Positions 10,401-21,400 of a DNA stretch of 64,000 nt are shown here, one piece after another. Each line of letters opens with the position of its first letter. Position 1 is the stretch's first letter. Location of the stretch: the NCBI GenBank assembly GCA_000964245.1, contig LANB01000001.1, positions 4,281,501-4,345,500 on the forward strand, read 5' to 3'. Both the position numbers and the translations under genes were made by a program. The notes beneath the pieces are model-generated. The model ran no database searches and was not told where the DNA came from. It saw nothing but the letters and a program-made list of their open reading frames with translations. The stretch comes from Cellvibrionaceae bacterium 1162T.S.0a.05. GTDB lineage: Bacteria > Pseudomonadota > Gammaproteobacteria > Pseudomonadales > Cellvibrionaceae.

Positions 10401-12428
10401 GGTATCGACAGTCGCTTCAGAAATTTCAGGATTTTCTGCAGAATACACGTCAAAGCCGCCGTCCAGAATATCTTCAATATTGATGGCTTCGAGATTTGGT
10501 AGAGAAAACGTCTTGATGTTGTCTCCCCAACACAGTGCGCGTGTTGCCGTACACTCGTTTACAAGTGTAACAATACGTTTTAGCGGTTGGCTGATATCTA
10601 CCGGGACATAAGCCGCACCTACTTTATGAATGGCCAAAATAGCGATGACCAATTCGAGGCTTCTCACTGAAGGCAATAATAGAAGATCGCCCGGCGCGAC
10701 ACCCTCCTCAAGAAGAAAGTCAGCTAATTGGTTGGTGTAGCGGTTCAACTCACTGTAATTGAGACTGCGACCTTCATACTCGACCGCGATGTCTTCTGGC
10801 GCGTATGCAACAGCGTTTTCGAATTGGCGATACAAGGGAATTGCAGCCGGACGCTGAACTGTTTTGTTGAACTTTTTGAACAGAAGATCGCGATCTTCCT
10901 CCCTCAAGTTAAACACCTGATCTTCCGTGACGACACCCGGCTTGATGACATTTTCGAGAATATGAACAAGGTAGCGACTAAAGGCCTTGACTTTCGCTTC
11001 TGTAAAAATCGACTTATCAAACCACCAACAAAAACGCAACTTATCGCCGTGGCATTGGGCGTTGATTTCCAGGTCGTATTTCGCCACGCTTTGCGCCATG
11101 TCGACGCCATTAATTTCCAGCCCGGGTAATTCGATTTCGTCTATATCGTGATTGTTCATCGTAAGAACAATTTGGTAGATCGGGGTATAGGAAGCCGACC
11201 TATGAATATTCGCGAGTTCAACAATTTCTGCTAAACCCACATCCTGGTGCTCCTGTGCTTTCAGGTTTACATCTTTTATATGGGCCCAAAAATCCTGCAA
11301 ACTTTCGTGACCACAGTGCGATCTGAGTACCAGGTTATTGACAAACAAACCGATCAACGCGTCCAGACCTCGGGCCTTCCTGTTGGCAACCGAGCTGCCC
11401 AATACGATATCGTTCTCGCCTGAAAAGCGAGAAACCAGAATCGCCAATGCGCCATGGAGCAACATGAAAAGGGTTATGCCTTGCTGGCTTGCATACTTTT
11501 CCAGCTTTTCAAGCGTTGATCCGTCGAGGTCTATCTCAACACTGCCCGCTTCATGTGATTTATTCGCCGGCCGGGGAAAATCCAATGGAAGGCTGTGAGT
11601 GAGCGGTGCGGCATCAAGCTGATTTTTCCAATACTCGCAATGAGCCTTAAATGCCTGGCTCTGATTTAATTGCTGCTGGTGATAAGCATAGTCGGCATAC
11701 TGAAGCTCAAGATCTGGTAAATTTGACGGCCTTCCCTCTTTCTCGGCGCTATAGAATTCGACAAACTCCCGCAAGAGAATACCCATTGACCAGGCGTCTG
11801 CAGCAATGTGGTGAATGTTGAAAATTAACAATCCGCTCGCTGTGCTATCGCTGTGTTCACAGGCATAACAAACACGAATGGGAATCTCCTCTTCAATATT
11901 AAAGGTGTAAGCCAATTCACGTTGCAAGAGTTTGCGTATTTCATTTTCACTAAAAGACTCGAGGAGAATTTTCTCTATCGCAAAATCGGCTTCGGTCTCA
12001 ATAAATTGAAAAGCCTCACCCTCAGACTCGAGATAGCGCGTTCGCAGCACCTCATGCCTGGCCATAATTTTCTTTATCGCCAGCTCAGCGCGCGCTACAT
12101 CAAAGGCCCCGTTTACCCTGAAGGCGTATGGCATGTTGTATTGACTGTTCTTACCCGCAATTTGGTGAAAGGTCCAAATCCCTTTCTGCACTGGCGACAA
12201 CGGAAGTGATGTCACCGTCCGCCTGTCAACGTGCGGAATATCTTCGGCAAGCGAAAACGCCCTTAAATAACGGATTATTTCCTGCTTATTATTGACAATG
12301 CTTTGCTTAACATCCTTACCGAGCTGTGAAAGGTCGCCTTTCAGAACCAGGTTTTCATCGCTCACTGATAAGTGAATACCATCCTTAATCAATCCAGCTA
12401 CCAGACTGGATATGTTCATATCACCCAT
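4431..12428 (-). CDS. NRPS subunit C: docking-C-A-T-E-C-A-T, predicted D-Asn then Cys
   Basis: Two-module NRPS of 2665 residues. Order: TubC_N docking (~1-60); LCL condensation (HHIAADAWS ~208); adenylation (FTSGSTGIPKG ~687); thiolation with LGGDSI (~1088); epimerisation domain (HHFVIDGVSW ~1275, then ESHGRE, VGWFTSMYPL and FNYLGQF motifs); DCL condensation (YPATPMQSG opening, HHHVLWDGWS ~1743); adenylation (YTSGSTGKPKG ~2206); thiolation (EIGGNSL ~2600). Pocket residues of A1 read D-A-T-K-V-G-E-V-G-K, closest to Asn codes; with the E domain this gives D-Asn. A2 reads D-L-F-N-L-S-L-I-W-K, nearly the cysteine code DLYNLSLIWK, but the partner is an ordinary C domain rather than a heterocyclisation domain. 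The ATG at 12428 has AGGAAG 7 nt upstream and overlaps the end of subunit B; the ATG at 12419 (ATGA overlap) is possible. The acidic tail DELEEFSF is a likely docking motif. Confidence 0.94.
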   Translation of the reverse strand: MGDMNISSLVAGLIKDGIHLSVSDENLVLKGDLSQLGKDVKQSIVNNKQEIIRYLRAFSLAEDIPHVDRRTVTSLPLSPVQKGIWTFHQIAGKNSQYNMPYAFRVNGAFDVARAELAIKKIMARHEVLRTRYLESEGEAFQFIETEADFAIEKILLESFSENEIRKLLQRELAYTFNIEEEIPIRVCYACEHSDSTASGLLIFNIHHIAADAWSMGILLREFVEFYSAEKEGRPSNLPDLELQYADYAYHQQQLNQSQAFKAHCEYWKNQLDAAPLTHSLPLDFPRPANKSHEAGSVEIDLDGSTLEKLEKYASQQGITLFMLLHGALAILVSRFSGENDIVLGSSVANRKARGLDALIGLFVNNLVLRSHCGHESLQDFWAHIKDVNLKAQEHQDVGLAEIVELANIHRSASYTPIYQIVLTMNNHDIDEIELPGLEINGVDMAQSVAKYDLEINAQCHGDKLRFCWWFDKSIFTEAKVKAFSRYLVHILENVIKPGVVTEDQVFNLREEDRDLLFKKFNKTVQRPAAIPLYRQFENAVAYAPEDIAVEYEGRSLNYSELNRYTNQLADFLLEEGVAPGDLLLLPSVRSLELVIAILAIHKVGAAYVPVDISQPLKRIVTLVNECTATRALCWGDNIKTFSLPNLEAINIEDILDGGFDVYSAENPEISEATVDTLAYVIFTSGSTGIPKGVAVSNRQLCNYLEHCKKNYFNHNLVGAVVSTPLHFDATVTSLLSPLTLGKRIRLLPNANESMLSALISCLFTADANWLYKLTPAHLRLVEGADPVLHAQNEHLLVIGGEQLSYKGLKTWVQQFLPNALYVNEYGPTEATVGCCIYVVDKHNWQDKSGAIPIGKPIDNVNIFVLDKYQRMLPVDADGEMYISGASLAQGYINRPELSKEKFIDPVPAIGERAYKTGDKVRLLPDGDMLYLDRLDNQIKIRGYRIELSEIETCIEACENIDSAVVIVYGEDKNKIAAFVKIKTEQAGAVDSELAPKVGMDKLGEEVSQALPAYMLPDIYIQIESWPLTTNGKIDKKKLEEGLHGEALTNKPRRRQPINETEATLLEIWRSVFHKTEIDLEDDLFSLGGDSITAIQIVARANKLGIKLSTAELFQYQSIAALAPHIKSEQTRPVNNTQVEGRIPLLPSQREFISLNADLKHYNQSLVFSVPDKLNRKHLQDMLAVLIQQHDGLRLRLLNQTEAVFSTFDSFEECIAIEELDVPTLESAEYKGAVDQAQTSLNPYTDESGKGGLIGKILLVHSGDGSYLFWVLHHFVIDGVSWRILLEDLQTLWQQVSAGEDLRLANKGHSLKAWSHYLQSEAYIARFGEEADFWTQQANTNPPALKASAATDKKWHAIDLDFSEALSNRFRNIQQVKANDLLVSSLVVALSDIFEANSIAITLESHGREPADAELDINSTVGWFTSMYPLNFDIAHCDNLAKKIASIKSRLQSIALNGAGFSQHALQGLRSATGVLFNYLGQFNFGQHDTDQRKPGQGDALDRGQGSFSLAQAYSGKDIPSSWIREEQLSFNGALVNNKLAFRIEYNRKVISDELANDIAARYHACFCAVIDACESPQNHTVFFSKYDFPLANLDDEELTYFKERYRFDDIYPATPMQSGILYQSALNRGVYVNQLLIDMENIKLDIFKRSWEILMTRHDILNTYFVLSSQGYLQFKGQSTLRIEEVDLRAYPDSIQSARVEEACTEDKEQDFELDHAPLMRLQLFRLSEKKYRLLWSHHHVLWDGWSNAILLEELLDIYSSLQKDLGPLSRYAPKYLNFVAWLQDQDQGTAESFWKKNLSDCGSPSPFPQKHNEGPAELLSYELDLGPQLRQGLEKLARQEQVTLSTIIHSAWAILLAIYTGEEDVVFGSVFSGRPPSLTGVEKTVGLFINSLPLTAKIERRLGVNTLFNRMQEKYLEVETYSYFSLQGIQDLFGGGPLFDTLLVFENYPVSDKLQKVLDDVELKISDLQVKENTHYGITVIAENTDKLHFKLQADSRFYDAHLCQSLLPNLRLLLESMQARAGIKVGELPHIFHKDLHAFYSEFNNTEVALPNSRCLHELFLTALEKFPDNIAVTDSEGSMSYRELYTLSLRLLKEINKTSPSPETLIAIRLNRGRGQVAASLAVMMAGCAWLPLEVSWPVERCEDIAAQANLHAVLVDHDDLALPGIASLNINCLPQEETSATAADIQATATNALAYVIYTSGSTGKPKGVAIEHQSAVNTILDIIEKYGLHENDKIIALSALSFDLSVFDIFGALALGAEIVCLEQANCLDPAHWLEVAHKHQVTFWNSVPVSVKLLVERIEMTKQEAPPLRNILMSGDWIDPKLPKRLFKLFPQANVYSLGGATEGSIWSIHHPIVSDTTHLRSVPYGKPLGNQSFYIVGSSGQLLPFGFIGELCIGGIGVAREYYKNPELSDAQFYYDTGLNQRLYRTGDLGRFTDEGYIEFIGRKDGQVKINGFRVELGEIEQKILQDERIESTVVLARRSEEEGDFLCAYLQLNMGSEGIEEQTLLTSLKQKLREQLPVYMLPSAFVFVQEWPLTANGKVNTKALPVVDYREYLDDVVLASSETEIWLTDLWSELTGVASTAIAVNRGFQEIGGNSLTLIRFAAALESHCNYKLSIAEIYETATLQKLAQTIDRQQKHSAVTENISALQEDELEEFSF

Positions 12429-15400
12429 TGTTCTTCTTCCTCATCACCAGTGGCTTTCACGCCCTGTAAAGCCGCGCTCACCCTTTTACCTTCATCGATG
12501 TATGCTGAAAGCGCCTGGATCGTCGCGTTCTCAAAAATCACGGTCACCGGAATATCCACTGCAAACTGATTGCGCAGTTCTGAAATCAAGCGTATCGCGA
12601 GCAGCGAATGACCACCCATGTCGAAGAAATTTGTGAGCGTACTGATTTCGTTAACCTTAAAAATATCTGACCAGATATCTGACATGGCCTTCTCAGTTTC
12701 TGTTTGGGGAGCACAAAATTCCCGGGAAGCAACAGCAAAATTAAAATCGGGTTCGGGTAAAGCCTTCCTGTCTACCTTGCCGTTGGCATTCGTCGGAATT
12801 TCATCTATCTCGACAATTAACGCGGGCACCATGTATGCCGGAAGCTGCTCTTTTAGCTGTTCTCTTAAGCTATTCAGGTCGCAGCTCGGGCCATTGGTAA
12901 TAACATAAGCAACCAAATATTCACCGCTTTCGTTATCACAGTCCTCACTGCGATTTTTATGAACACCGACCACGGCATTCTCAACTCCGGTAAACCCACT
13001 TAGAACACTTTCTATTTCTCCAAGCTCAATTCGAAAGCCTCTGATTTTTATCTGCTGGTCGGAGCGCCCCAGGAACTCCATATTTCCATCGGGCAACATG
13101 CGCCCAAGATCGCCTGTTTTATACATCATCGCGCCCTTGTGGCACGAGCGAAAGGGATCTGCCATAAAAGCGGCTTGCGTTTTTTCCGGATCATTCATAT
13201 AACCCTGGGCTACGCCCAGTCCACCAATATATAAATGACCAGCCACCCCGGGCGCTTGCAGGTTTAATTGTTCGTCCAGAATATAAAAAGTGTTATTGCC
13301 AATGGGCTTACCATAGGGAATGGAATTCCGGTATTCGCGAACAGGATTGATGGGATAGTAATTGGACCAGACCGTTGCTTCGGTGGCGCCGCCCAAGCTG
13401 ATAATTTCAGCTTGAGGATAGGACTGATGAATTTTTTTGGGCAGATTGACCGGTATCCAGTCGCCACTCATCAATACCAGCCTTAAAGCCTGATTAGCAT
13501 GCGTCGCGGAATTTGAAGACATTCCGGCGATTAAATTCGCCATCGTTGCGGGTACAGAGTTCCAAAGCGTAATGGACTCACCCTCGATAATTTTTTGCAA
13601 CTTGAGGGGATCATGCACCTCTGTTTTTTGCGCCAGCACGACCTGTCCGCCTACGGCCAGGAGTCCGAAAATATCAAATACCGAGAGGTCAAAGCTCAGG
13701 GAGGTAACACAGAGCATCTTGTCCTCAGCATTGATATCAAAACGGGTATTCATCCACTCAACCAGGTTTACGGCAGAGCTGTGAGTTATTTTTACGCCCT
13801 TGGGTTTACCCGTCGAACCTGAGGTATAAATAATATAGGCCAGACCTGAGTTCCGGGCCTCATTGAGGCACTCATAGTTCGAGGCTCTTTTTGGAGAATG
13901 CACACGCAAATCTGCACTGATTTGCAAAATATCGAGCCCTTCATCTTTTTCGTCTACCAGCAAACACTGCAAGGCAGCACTATTCGCAATATCCTGTTTT
14001 CTGGAAAGCGGAATATCGACCTCAATGGGGACATAAACACAAGCAGCTTTTAATACGGCCAAAACTGCAACCACCATAAAGGGGCTGCGATCTGTCATTA
14101 CACCAATACAGGCCTCTTTGGGTAGACCAGAAGACTGGATTAGCGTGGCGAGTTCGTTTGCCCGAGTATCCAGTTCCAAATACGTCAGTGCCGTAGTTGC
14201 ATCGCTGACAGCGATGCTGTCGGGACATTGTTGTACGCGCTTTTCGAAAAGTGCGTGTAGCGTAGTATTACTGGAGTAACGAAAGTCGGTAGCATTAAAG
14301 TCTGAATATATATCAGCGATGAATTGTTGATTAATTACATCCTGTTTACTCAGGACTTCTGGATGCTTTGCCATTTCTTGCAGGATATTTTTATAAACCT
14401 GCAAAGCGTAAGCGGCTTCCGATGCATAAAAATATCCGGGGGCATACTTTAACTGCAGGCGGATAAACGAACTGTTAATAACATGGGCTTCAACATCCAA
14501 TAAGGTGTTGGTCATTTCCGAGATTTCTGTAAGGCCCTGCAAATCATCTGCGAGTGCAATAGTAGAACCAATATTTTCAGAATAGGCTCCGAAATCGGTA
14601 AAATTAAAAATGGTATCAAAGAGCGGGTTTTGACCATTTTCTTCCTGGCTGATCAAGGAAGAAATATCACTCAGGAAAATTTCATGCGCTTTAACATTTT
14701 TCAAATAGCTTTTCACATCTTGCAGAAGAGCTTTGATATTCCAGGTACTTGTAATAGCAAATTTACAAGGTACCGTATTCAGGAAACAGCCAAGGATTTC
14801 GTCGCCGTCTTCAATCGCAGGACGGTCATTAGTAACGACGCCCGTTACAATATTCTCGTCGAGTGTCAAACTTGACAGCATAAGCAGATGGGCCGCCAGC
14901 AGCACCTCTTTGAGTGTGCAATTGTGAGCTTCGCCAACACCCTTTAACGCCTTGTAAAGTCCAGGCGGCAACTCATCTGTCAGAACCTTCATGCCACCGA
15001 GATTATTTATTGGGCGGCCATTTTGGTTGAAAGGCAACTTGCTTCTTTCGTAGTCGGCGAGGTAATCCAGCCAAAACTGTTTGTTTTCTTCCGACGCCCT
15101 TTGAATTTCCTGAATTGCCACATAGTCCTTATAGTGGCTAGCTGGATGCGTCAACACGGGATGCTCGCCTCTGGCCAGACTAACGTAACAATCTACAATT
15201 TCATGCGTGAGTTTATGAAGGCTTAGGCCATCAAGAGCTGCGTGCTGTACCGAAAGAATCAAGCAATACTGTTGCTGCGAAATTTTAAATACGGCAATGC
15301 GCCATAAGGCATCGCCAGGTGAGAGAAACTTGTTCTGCCTGTCCTCCTCATAATAGTTTTTAATCTGCTCTCGCCTTTCAGGCTTAGAGCATTTGGAAAC

Positions 15401-18400
15401 ATCGGTATATTGAATTTTTACCAGTGACTCGCGATGGACAATCTGCACTGGCTGCCCAAAGTCAAGTAAATTAAAGGAGGAACGCAGCATGGGATGCACC
15501 TGGGCTACCAGGGTGACGGCTTTGTCAAAGATTGTGCTGTCGAAATTATCCCAATCTAACAAGTAAGAAAATTGATCGTGATATATCGGCTCATCACTGC
15601 GTAGTTGTGAAAGAAAAACCATGCCCTTCTGAATAGCGCTCAAGGGATATATATCTTCCATGTCGGCCGGCAATAAGGCAGCCAGGTGCCTATCGCCAGC
15701 AATACCAGCCATCGCATCTGCAATTTTCTTGCGACCTTGCTCTAACTGCTCTGCAATTCCAACCCTGTCGTTTGGACTGCGGCTGTATTCAAGCAAGGAA
15801 CGAATGGTATCGAATTTAAATATATCCTTGATTTGTACATTCAAATTCAACTCTCGATTCATACGCGAAACAACCTTGATGGCGTTCAGCGAATTTCCAC
15901 CGAGGGCAAAGAAACTGTCTGTCACTCCCACGGAATTCTGCCCCAATACCTCCTGCCAAATTTGACTGGCACATTTTTCCTGGGGGCTTGCTGCCATAAT
16001 TTTGCTGCTTTGTAGCAGAGATTTTTCGGGGGCCGGGAGTTTGGACTTGTCCACTTTTCCGTTGAGGGTTTTAGGCAAGTTATCCAACAGAATAATGTGC
16101 CGCGGTACCATATAGTTCGGCAATTTCGCTTTTAGTTCGTGAAGGTAAGCTTGCTTTATCTGCTGTAAATGTTCCTGTTCCTTGTACGCGATGTCTGCTG
16201 GCGCGAGGTAAGCCACAACATCATCGCCCTGCAGCATAACTACTGCTCCGCTGACATCCTTCAGGTTCGCCAGGGTATTTTCGATTTCCCCTAACTCCAC
16301 ACGATATCCGCGAATTTTGACCTGATTGTCGATGCGACCCAAATACTCTAAGTCACCCTCCGGGTTTAATCTCGCCAGGTCACCACTCTTATATAAACGC
16401 TGCCCGACAAGCCAGGGGTGCGCAATAAACCTTTCTTCCGTTAATGTCTTATTATTGAGGTAAGCCTGCGCGACACCGCGACCGCCAACACAGATTTCGC
16501 CCACCGCATTTTCCGGAGCAAGCGAGCCATCGGGGCTCAGTAAATGTATGTACCAGTCCCTGATAGGCTTACCGATATTGCTAACCGTATTCGCCTGCTG
16601 TAAATCCCTTGCGCTAATTCTATGAAAAGTAGTGTGCACCGTTGTTTCGGTGATGCCATACATGTTGATGAGTTCTGGCTGATCAAAGCCGTATTTTTCG
16701 ATCCAGGCTTGAAGCAATTTGAATGAAAGTGCTTCACCACCAAAAATGACCTTGCGCAGATGCAAGGTTTTTTTGAGGCGATTATCTGCCTCAATAAATT
16801 GATAAAAAGCCGTCGGAGTCTGATTCAGTATAGTGACCCCTGTTTCGGCAACCAGATCGTAAAACACATCAGGAGAACGCGCTTGCTCATAGTCGATAAT
16901 CACGGCCTTCCCGCCGAAGAGCAAGGCACCCCACAATTCCCACACGGAAAAATCAAAAGCGAAGGAATGAAAAACAGACCAGACATCCGAGTCCTTGAAA
17001 TCCATAAGCGACTGAGTGGAGTCAAACAGCGCCAGCAAATTATCATGACCAACCAACACGCCCTTGGGTCGACCAGTAGAACCAGAAGTGTAAATAACAT
17101 AAGCAGCGGCCTGACTATTCTGGTGAATTATTTGGTGTGTAGAAGGCGCACTGGCCTTTACTTTCAACTTCTCGACATTCAGATAAACAGATTGAATCCC
17201 GGATGCGCTTATATATTTGTTAAGAGCAGTATCGAGTTGCCCATCGTGAATAAGGCCTTGTACTGAACTATTTTCCAGAATGTAGCTATTTCTGTCCTGG
17301 GGGGCTGAAAGGTCAATCGGTACATAGGCACAACCGGCTTTTAACACGGCCAACATCGCCATAGCGGTGCCGCAAGATCGGGACAATGCAATAGCGACAT
17401 ACTGGCCTGGCGCGACACCTGCGGTCAGGAGTTCGCCTGCCAGATGATTAGCACCAGCTTCCAGTTCCGCGTAACTTAATTCAGTGTGCTTATCCTGGAC
17501 TGCGATACGCTGTGGAAAACATGCGGCAACACCTGCGAAACGCTCTTCAATTCTTTGCGCGGACTTTTCCGGAGCTGATGTTGTAGTTTGCAGTGCCGTT
17601 GCCAAAGCTTGCTGGCGGTAGGCCGGGTTCAACATCTCCAGGGTGCTCAAGGCGGCTTCCCTGTTTTCGAGTCTGGAAAAATCCCTGTGGCTTAAGTGTT
17701 TTAATAAGGCAATAAAACTTTCAAATAAATTTTGTGCGTCCTTAAAATCAAATAAACAGGTGTCATAAAGCCAATCAATATGTAGAGCATCACCCTGGAA
17801 CTCTACTTCTATATCAATATCGAATTTGATAAAACTGGAAGGTAAATGGTAAGGGCTAAAATCAAAGGTGCCTGCATCATCAGGCTGATTCAGTTCGAAT
17901 TCACTCTTGCGTTCAGCAAATATGATTTGAAATATCGGGGCATGCTCCACTGCCTGTACATTACGATGCATATCAACAATGCGATCGAAGGAAATATCAG
18001 CATTTCCCTGGGCCTCCAGGTGAGTTGACTTGAGCGCATCCAGATAGCTTGCGATAGTGTCATGCCGGGTACTGACTCTGAGCGCGAGGGTATTTACAAA
18101 GAAACCGACCAGCGCGTCAGCTTCCGGGTGATTGCGGTTGAGTACGGGTGTTCCGATGACAACATCATCTGCGTAGCTATAACGAGATACAACCAATGCC
18201 AGGGCTGCGTGGCTCAACATGAAAGGGCTTAGACCAAACTGCCGGGCAGCGGCATAAAAACCTGCGGCAGCGTCACTTGATAGAGAAGCGCTCAGTAACT
18301 TAGCCGAGGCAGTTTTGCCCTCTCCTCGTTTACCCGTGACAGGTAAACTGTGCACGGCGGGAATCCCTTCAAGTTTTATCTTCCAGTAGTTCGCTTGTTT

Positions 18401-21400
18401 TTCCTGAGTTGACGAATCAATTCGTTTTTTGTTCCAGTCAACATAATCAATAAAACGTCGACTCAATTGTGAAAGGTAAAGATCTTCACCGCGACTGAGC
18501 GCTTTGTATAGCTCTAAAAACTCGCGGGCAAGAATATTTATTGACCAGCCATCGGCCATCATGTGATGCACAGAAAAGTACACAACACCTGCAAATTCCT
18601 TGCGATCGTGCTCTAGTTTATCCGGATGCAAGCCAATATAGCCGGCCCGTATCGGTAATTCACACTCGAGATCAAAATTTTTGGAAAATACTGTCGCCAG
18701 CGCCGCATCCAATTTTTGCGGGTTTGGGTCATCAAGGAAACTTTTCTCAATAGCAAACTCAAAAGTTTCCAGTATCAACTGTTCAGGCTCATCATCGCGC
18801 TCACGAATACAGCTACGCAAACATTCATGACGCTCAATAAGCTTCGTCAATGCCTGTTCCACAGCTTGCAAGTCTATTCGGCCAACGACTTTCAAGGCCC
18901 TGTTCATGTTGTATTCGGCACTGCCGCGATTAATCTTGTGCAGGCTCCACAAACGATACTGGGATTCACTTAAAGGATAGGTATTCGTCTGCAAGCGGAC
19001 TAACGCATCCAGCTGACCACAGCCTCTTTTTTCCTCAATAAGCGCAGCCTGTTCCTGCAGAACATTGCAGGTAAATAGCTCTGCGCTGCTGATGGAGACA
19101 TTGAAGGATGAATTGATTTTTGTCGTGAGTTTGACAACTAAAAGCGAATGCCCTCCCAATTCAAAAAAACGACTTTCCGCGTGAATTTGATCGATAGGCA
19201 GAGATAGTAAAGAAGACCACAAAGCAGCGAGTTCTAACTGTATTGCCCCCTCAAGAGGAACTTGCTTACTATCTGTAACAAGCGCTTCGATTGCAGGCAA
19301 TTTCTTTCGATCAATTTTGCCATTCAAGGTAAGTGGCCACTGATCCACGAGATGATATAAGGCCGGACACATATAACCCGGTAGCAACTTACTCACCTGG
19401 TTTCGAATTGCACTAATGCGTTCTTCGGCCTGTGTTTCCGAACTGCGGTGCAATTCCAGATAGGCAACAAGAATGGTTTCTGCATTTGCGGCAGAACTCG
19501 CACTAACAACCGCCTTGTTCACATCCTGCAGGGCTTCCAATACCGTTTCTATTTCACCGGGCTCTATACGGTAGCCGCGCACTTTAATTTGATTATCGCT
19601 TCTTCCGAGATACTGAAAACGGTCGCTCCCCAATGATCGCACCAGATCACCGGTTTTATAGAGCCGCTGTGTCTCAACCGGTCTGTTCCCGGTTGAGGCA
19701 TCGGCATAGCCAGCACTCAGATTAATTTCAACAAAGCGCTCCGCGTTTAAGGCACTACGATTCAGGTATTCCTTTGCCAAACTCGCACCGCCGATGTAAA
19801 GCTCACCGACCGTTCCCTGGGGAACAATGTGACCATTGGCATCCAACACATAGTGCGCATAGTTAGGAAGTGTGCCGCCAATTTCAATATCATTTCCGGG
19901 TTCGACAGCACTAATCATGGACCAAACAGTGGCTTCCGTTGGCCCATAGCAATTCCATAGCGTATCCACTTTGGGCCTTAGACTCTGTGCAAGATCAAGC
20001 GCGAGCGCTTCACCGCCACACAATGCATGGAGGTTTTTCTCGCCCTGCCAGCGGTATTCAACTAATAAACGCCAGGTGGCAGGCGTCGCCTGCATCACGT
20101 TGATTTTTTTGCTTTCGATTGCTTCCGCCAGCCTTTCCGGCGTACGCGCATCTTCACTCGAAGCAATGTGAACCTCACCTCCTACAAGCAGCGGGGCAAA
20201 AAGTTCGAGCACCGAAATATCAAATGAGATCGTGGTTAATGCCAACAAACGGCATCGAGTGTTAAATACCTTGTCGAGGTGTTGTATTGTTCCGAATAAA
20301 AAGTTGGAAAGCGCGGCGTGGGTGATAACCACACCTTTGGGTTTACCCGTTGAACCCGAAGTAAAGATAACGTAAGCCGTGTCCTCTGCGTTTACGGAAA
20401 GCGATGTAAATTCGCTTTCGAAGGAAGAGCCTTTGAGTTCGCAAAGGGTGATGACCTTGTCGCAACAGTCAATTGCTCTTTCTGGCTTATCCGCTACCAG
20501 AAAGCGAATGTCAGCATCCTCAATAATGTCCTGTTTACGGACAAGCGGATAATCCGGATCCAGAGGGACATAAGCGGCACCCGTTTTAAGGATCGCCAAT
20601 AAAGTGATCAACAAATCTTCAGATCTTGGCATATGCACTGCAACAAGATCACCGCGCGCCACACCTGAATGCTTAAATGCAGCAGCCAGCTTGTCAGAGC
20701 TTGTATCGAGCTGTGAGTAACTTAGTTGCTTTTCAGCGTAAACCGATGCTGTTTCATCTGGCGTCGCTGCAGCTTGTTGCCTGAATTTATCAATAACTGA
20801 TAGTTCGCCGGGGACTTTTGTGGGTTTACCCTGCGCGACTTGCAGCAAAGTATCTAGTTCATGTTTATCAAAAAAAGGAATATCGTAAACAGGGCTGTTG
20901 TAATGGGCATCCAGATTTTGCAGAAGAGTCAGATAATGTTTAGCGAAGTCTACTACCCTGTTCTCCTTGAAAATACTGCTGTCATAATCCCAATAAACAA
21001 TCATCCCTGCTTGCGAGCGCTCAACACGTATCTGAATATCATACTTTACAAGCGGTTCAGCAATTTCCAACTGAGTAATGTCGAGCGCCTCACCAAGATC
21101 AAGCTCAAGTTTATTCTCCAACGCCAGAAAGATCTGGAACACAGGTGAATGCAAGTGGTTGCCATGCAGCCCCAGGTCCTTTACCAGGGTGTCAAAGGGA
21201 TAGTCCTGATTTTGTAGCGCCTCCCAATTGTCTTTACTGAGTTGACGAAGAAAGTCAGAAAAGGGCTCGTTCTGACATTGCGTTCTCAGAACCAGAGAAT
21301 TAATAAAACAGCCGACCACATTTTGTAGAGTACTGCTCGAACGGCCTGATACCGGGGTCCCGATTACAACGTCCGCGTTGCCGCTGTGGCGTGAAATCAC

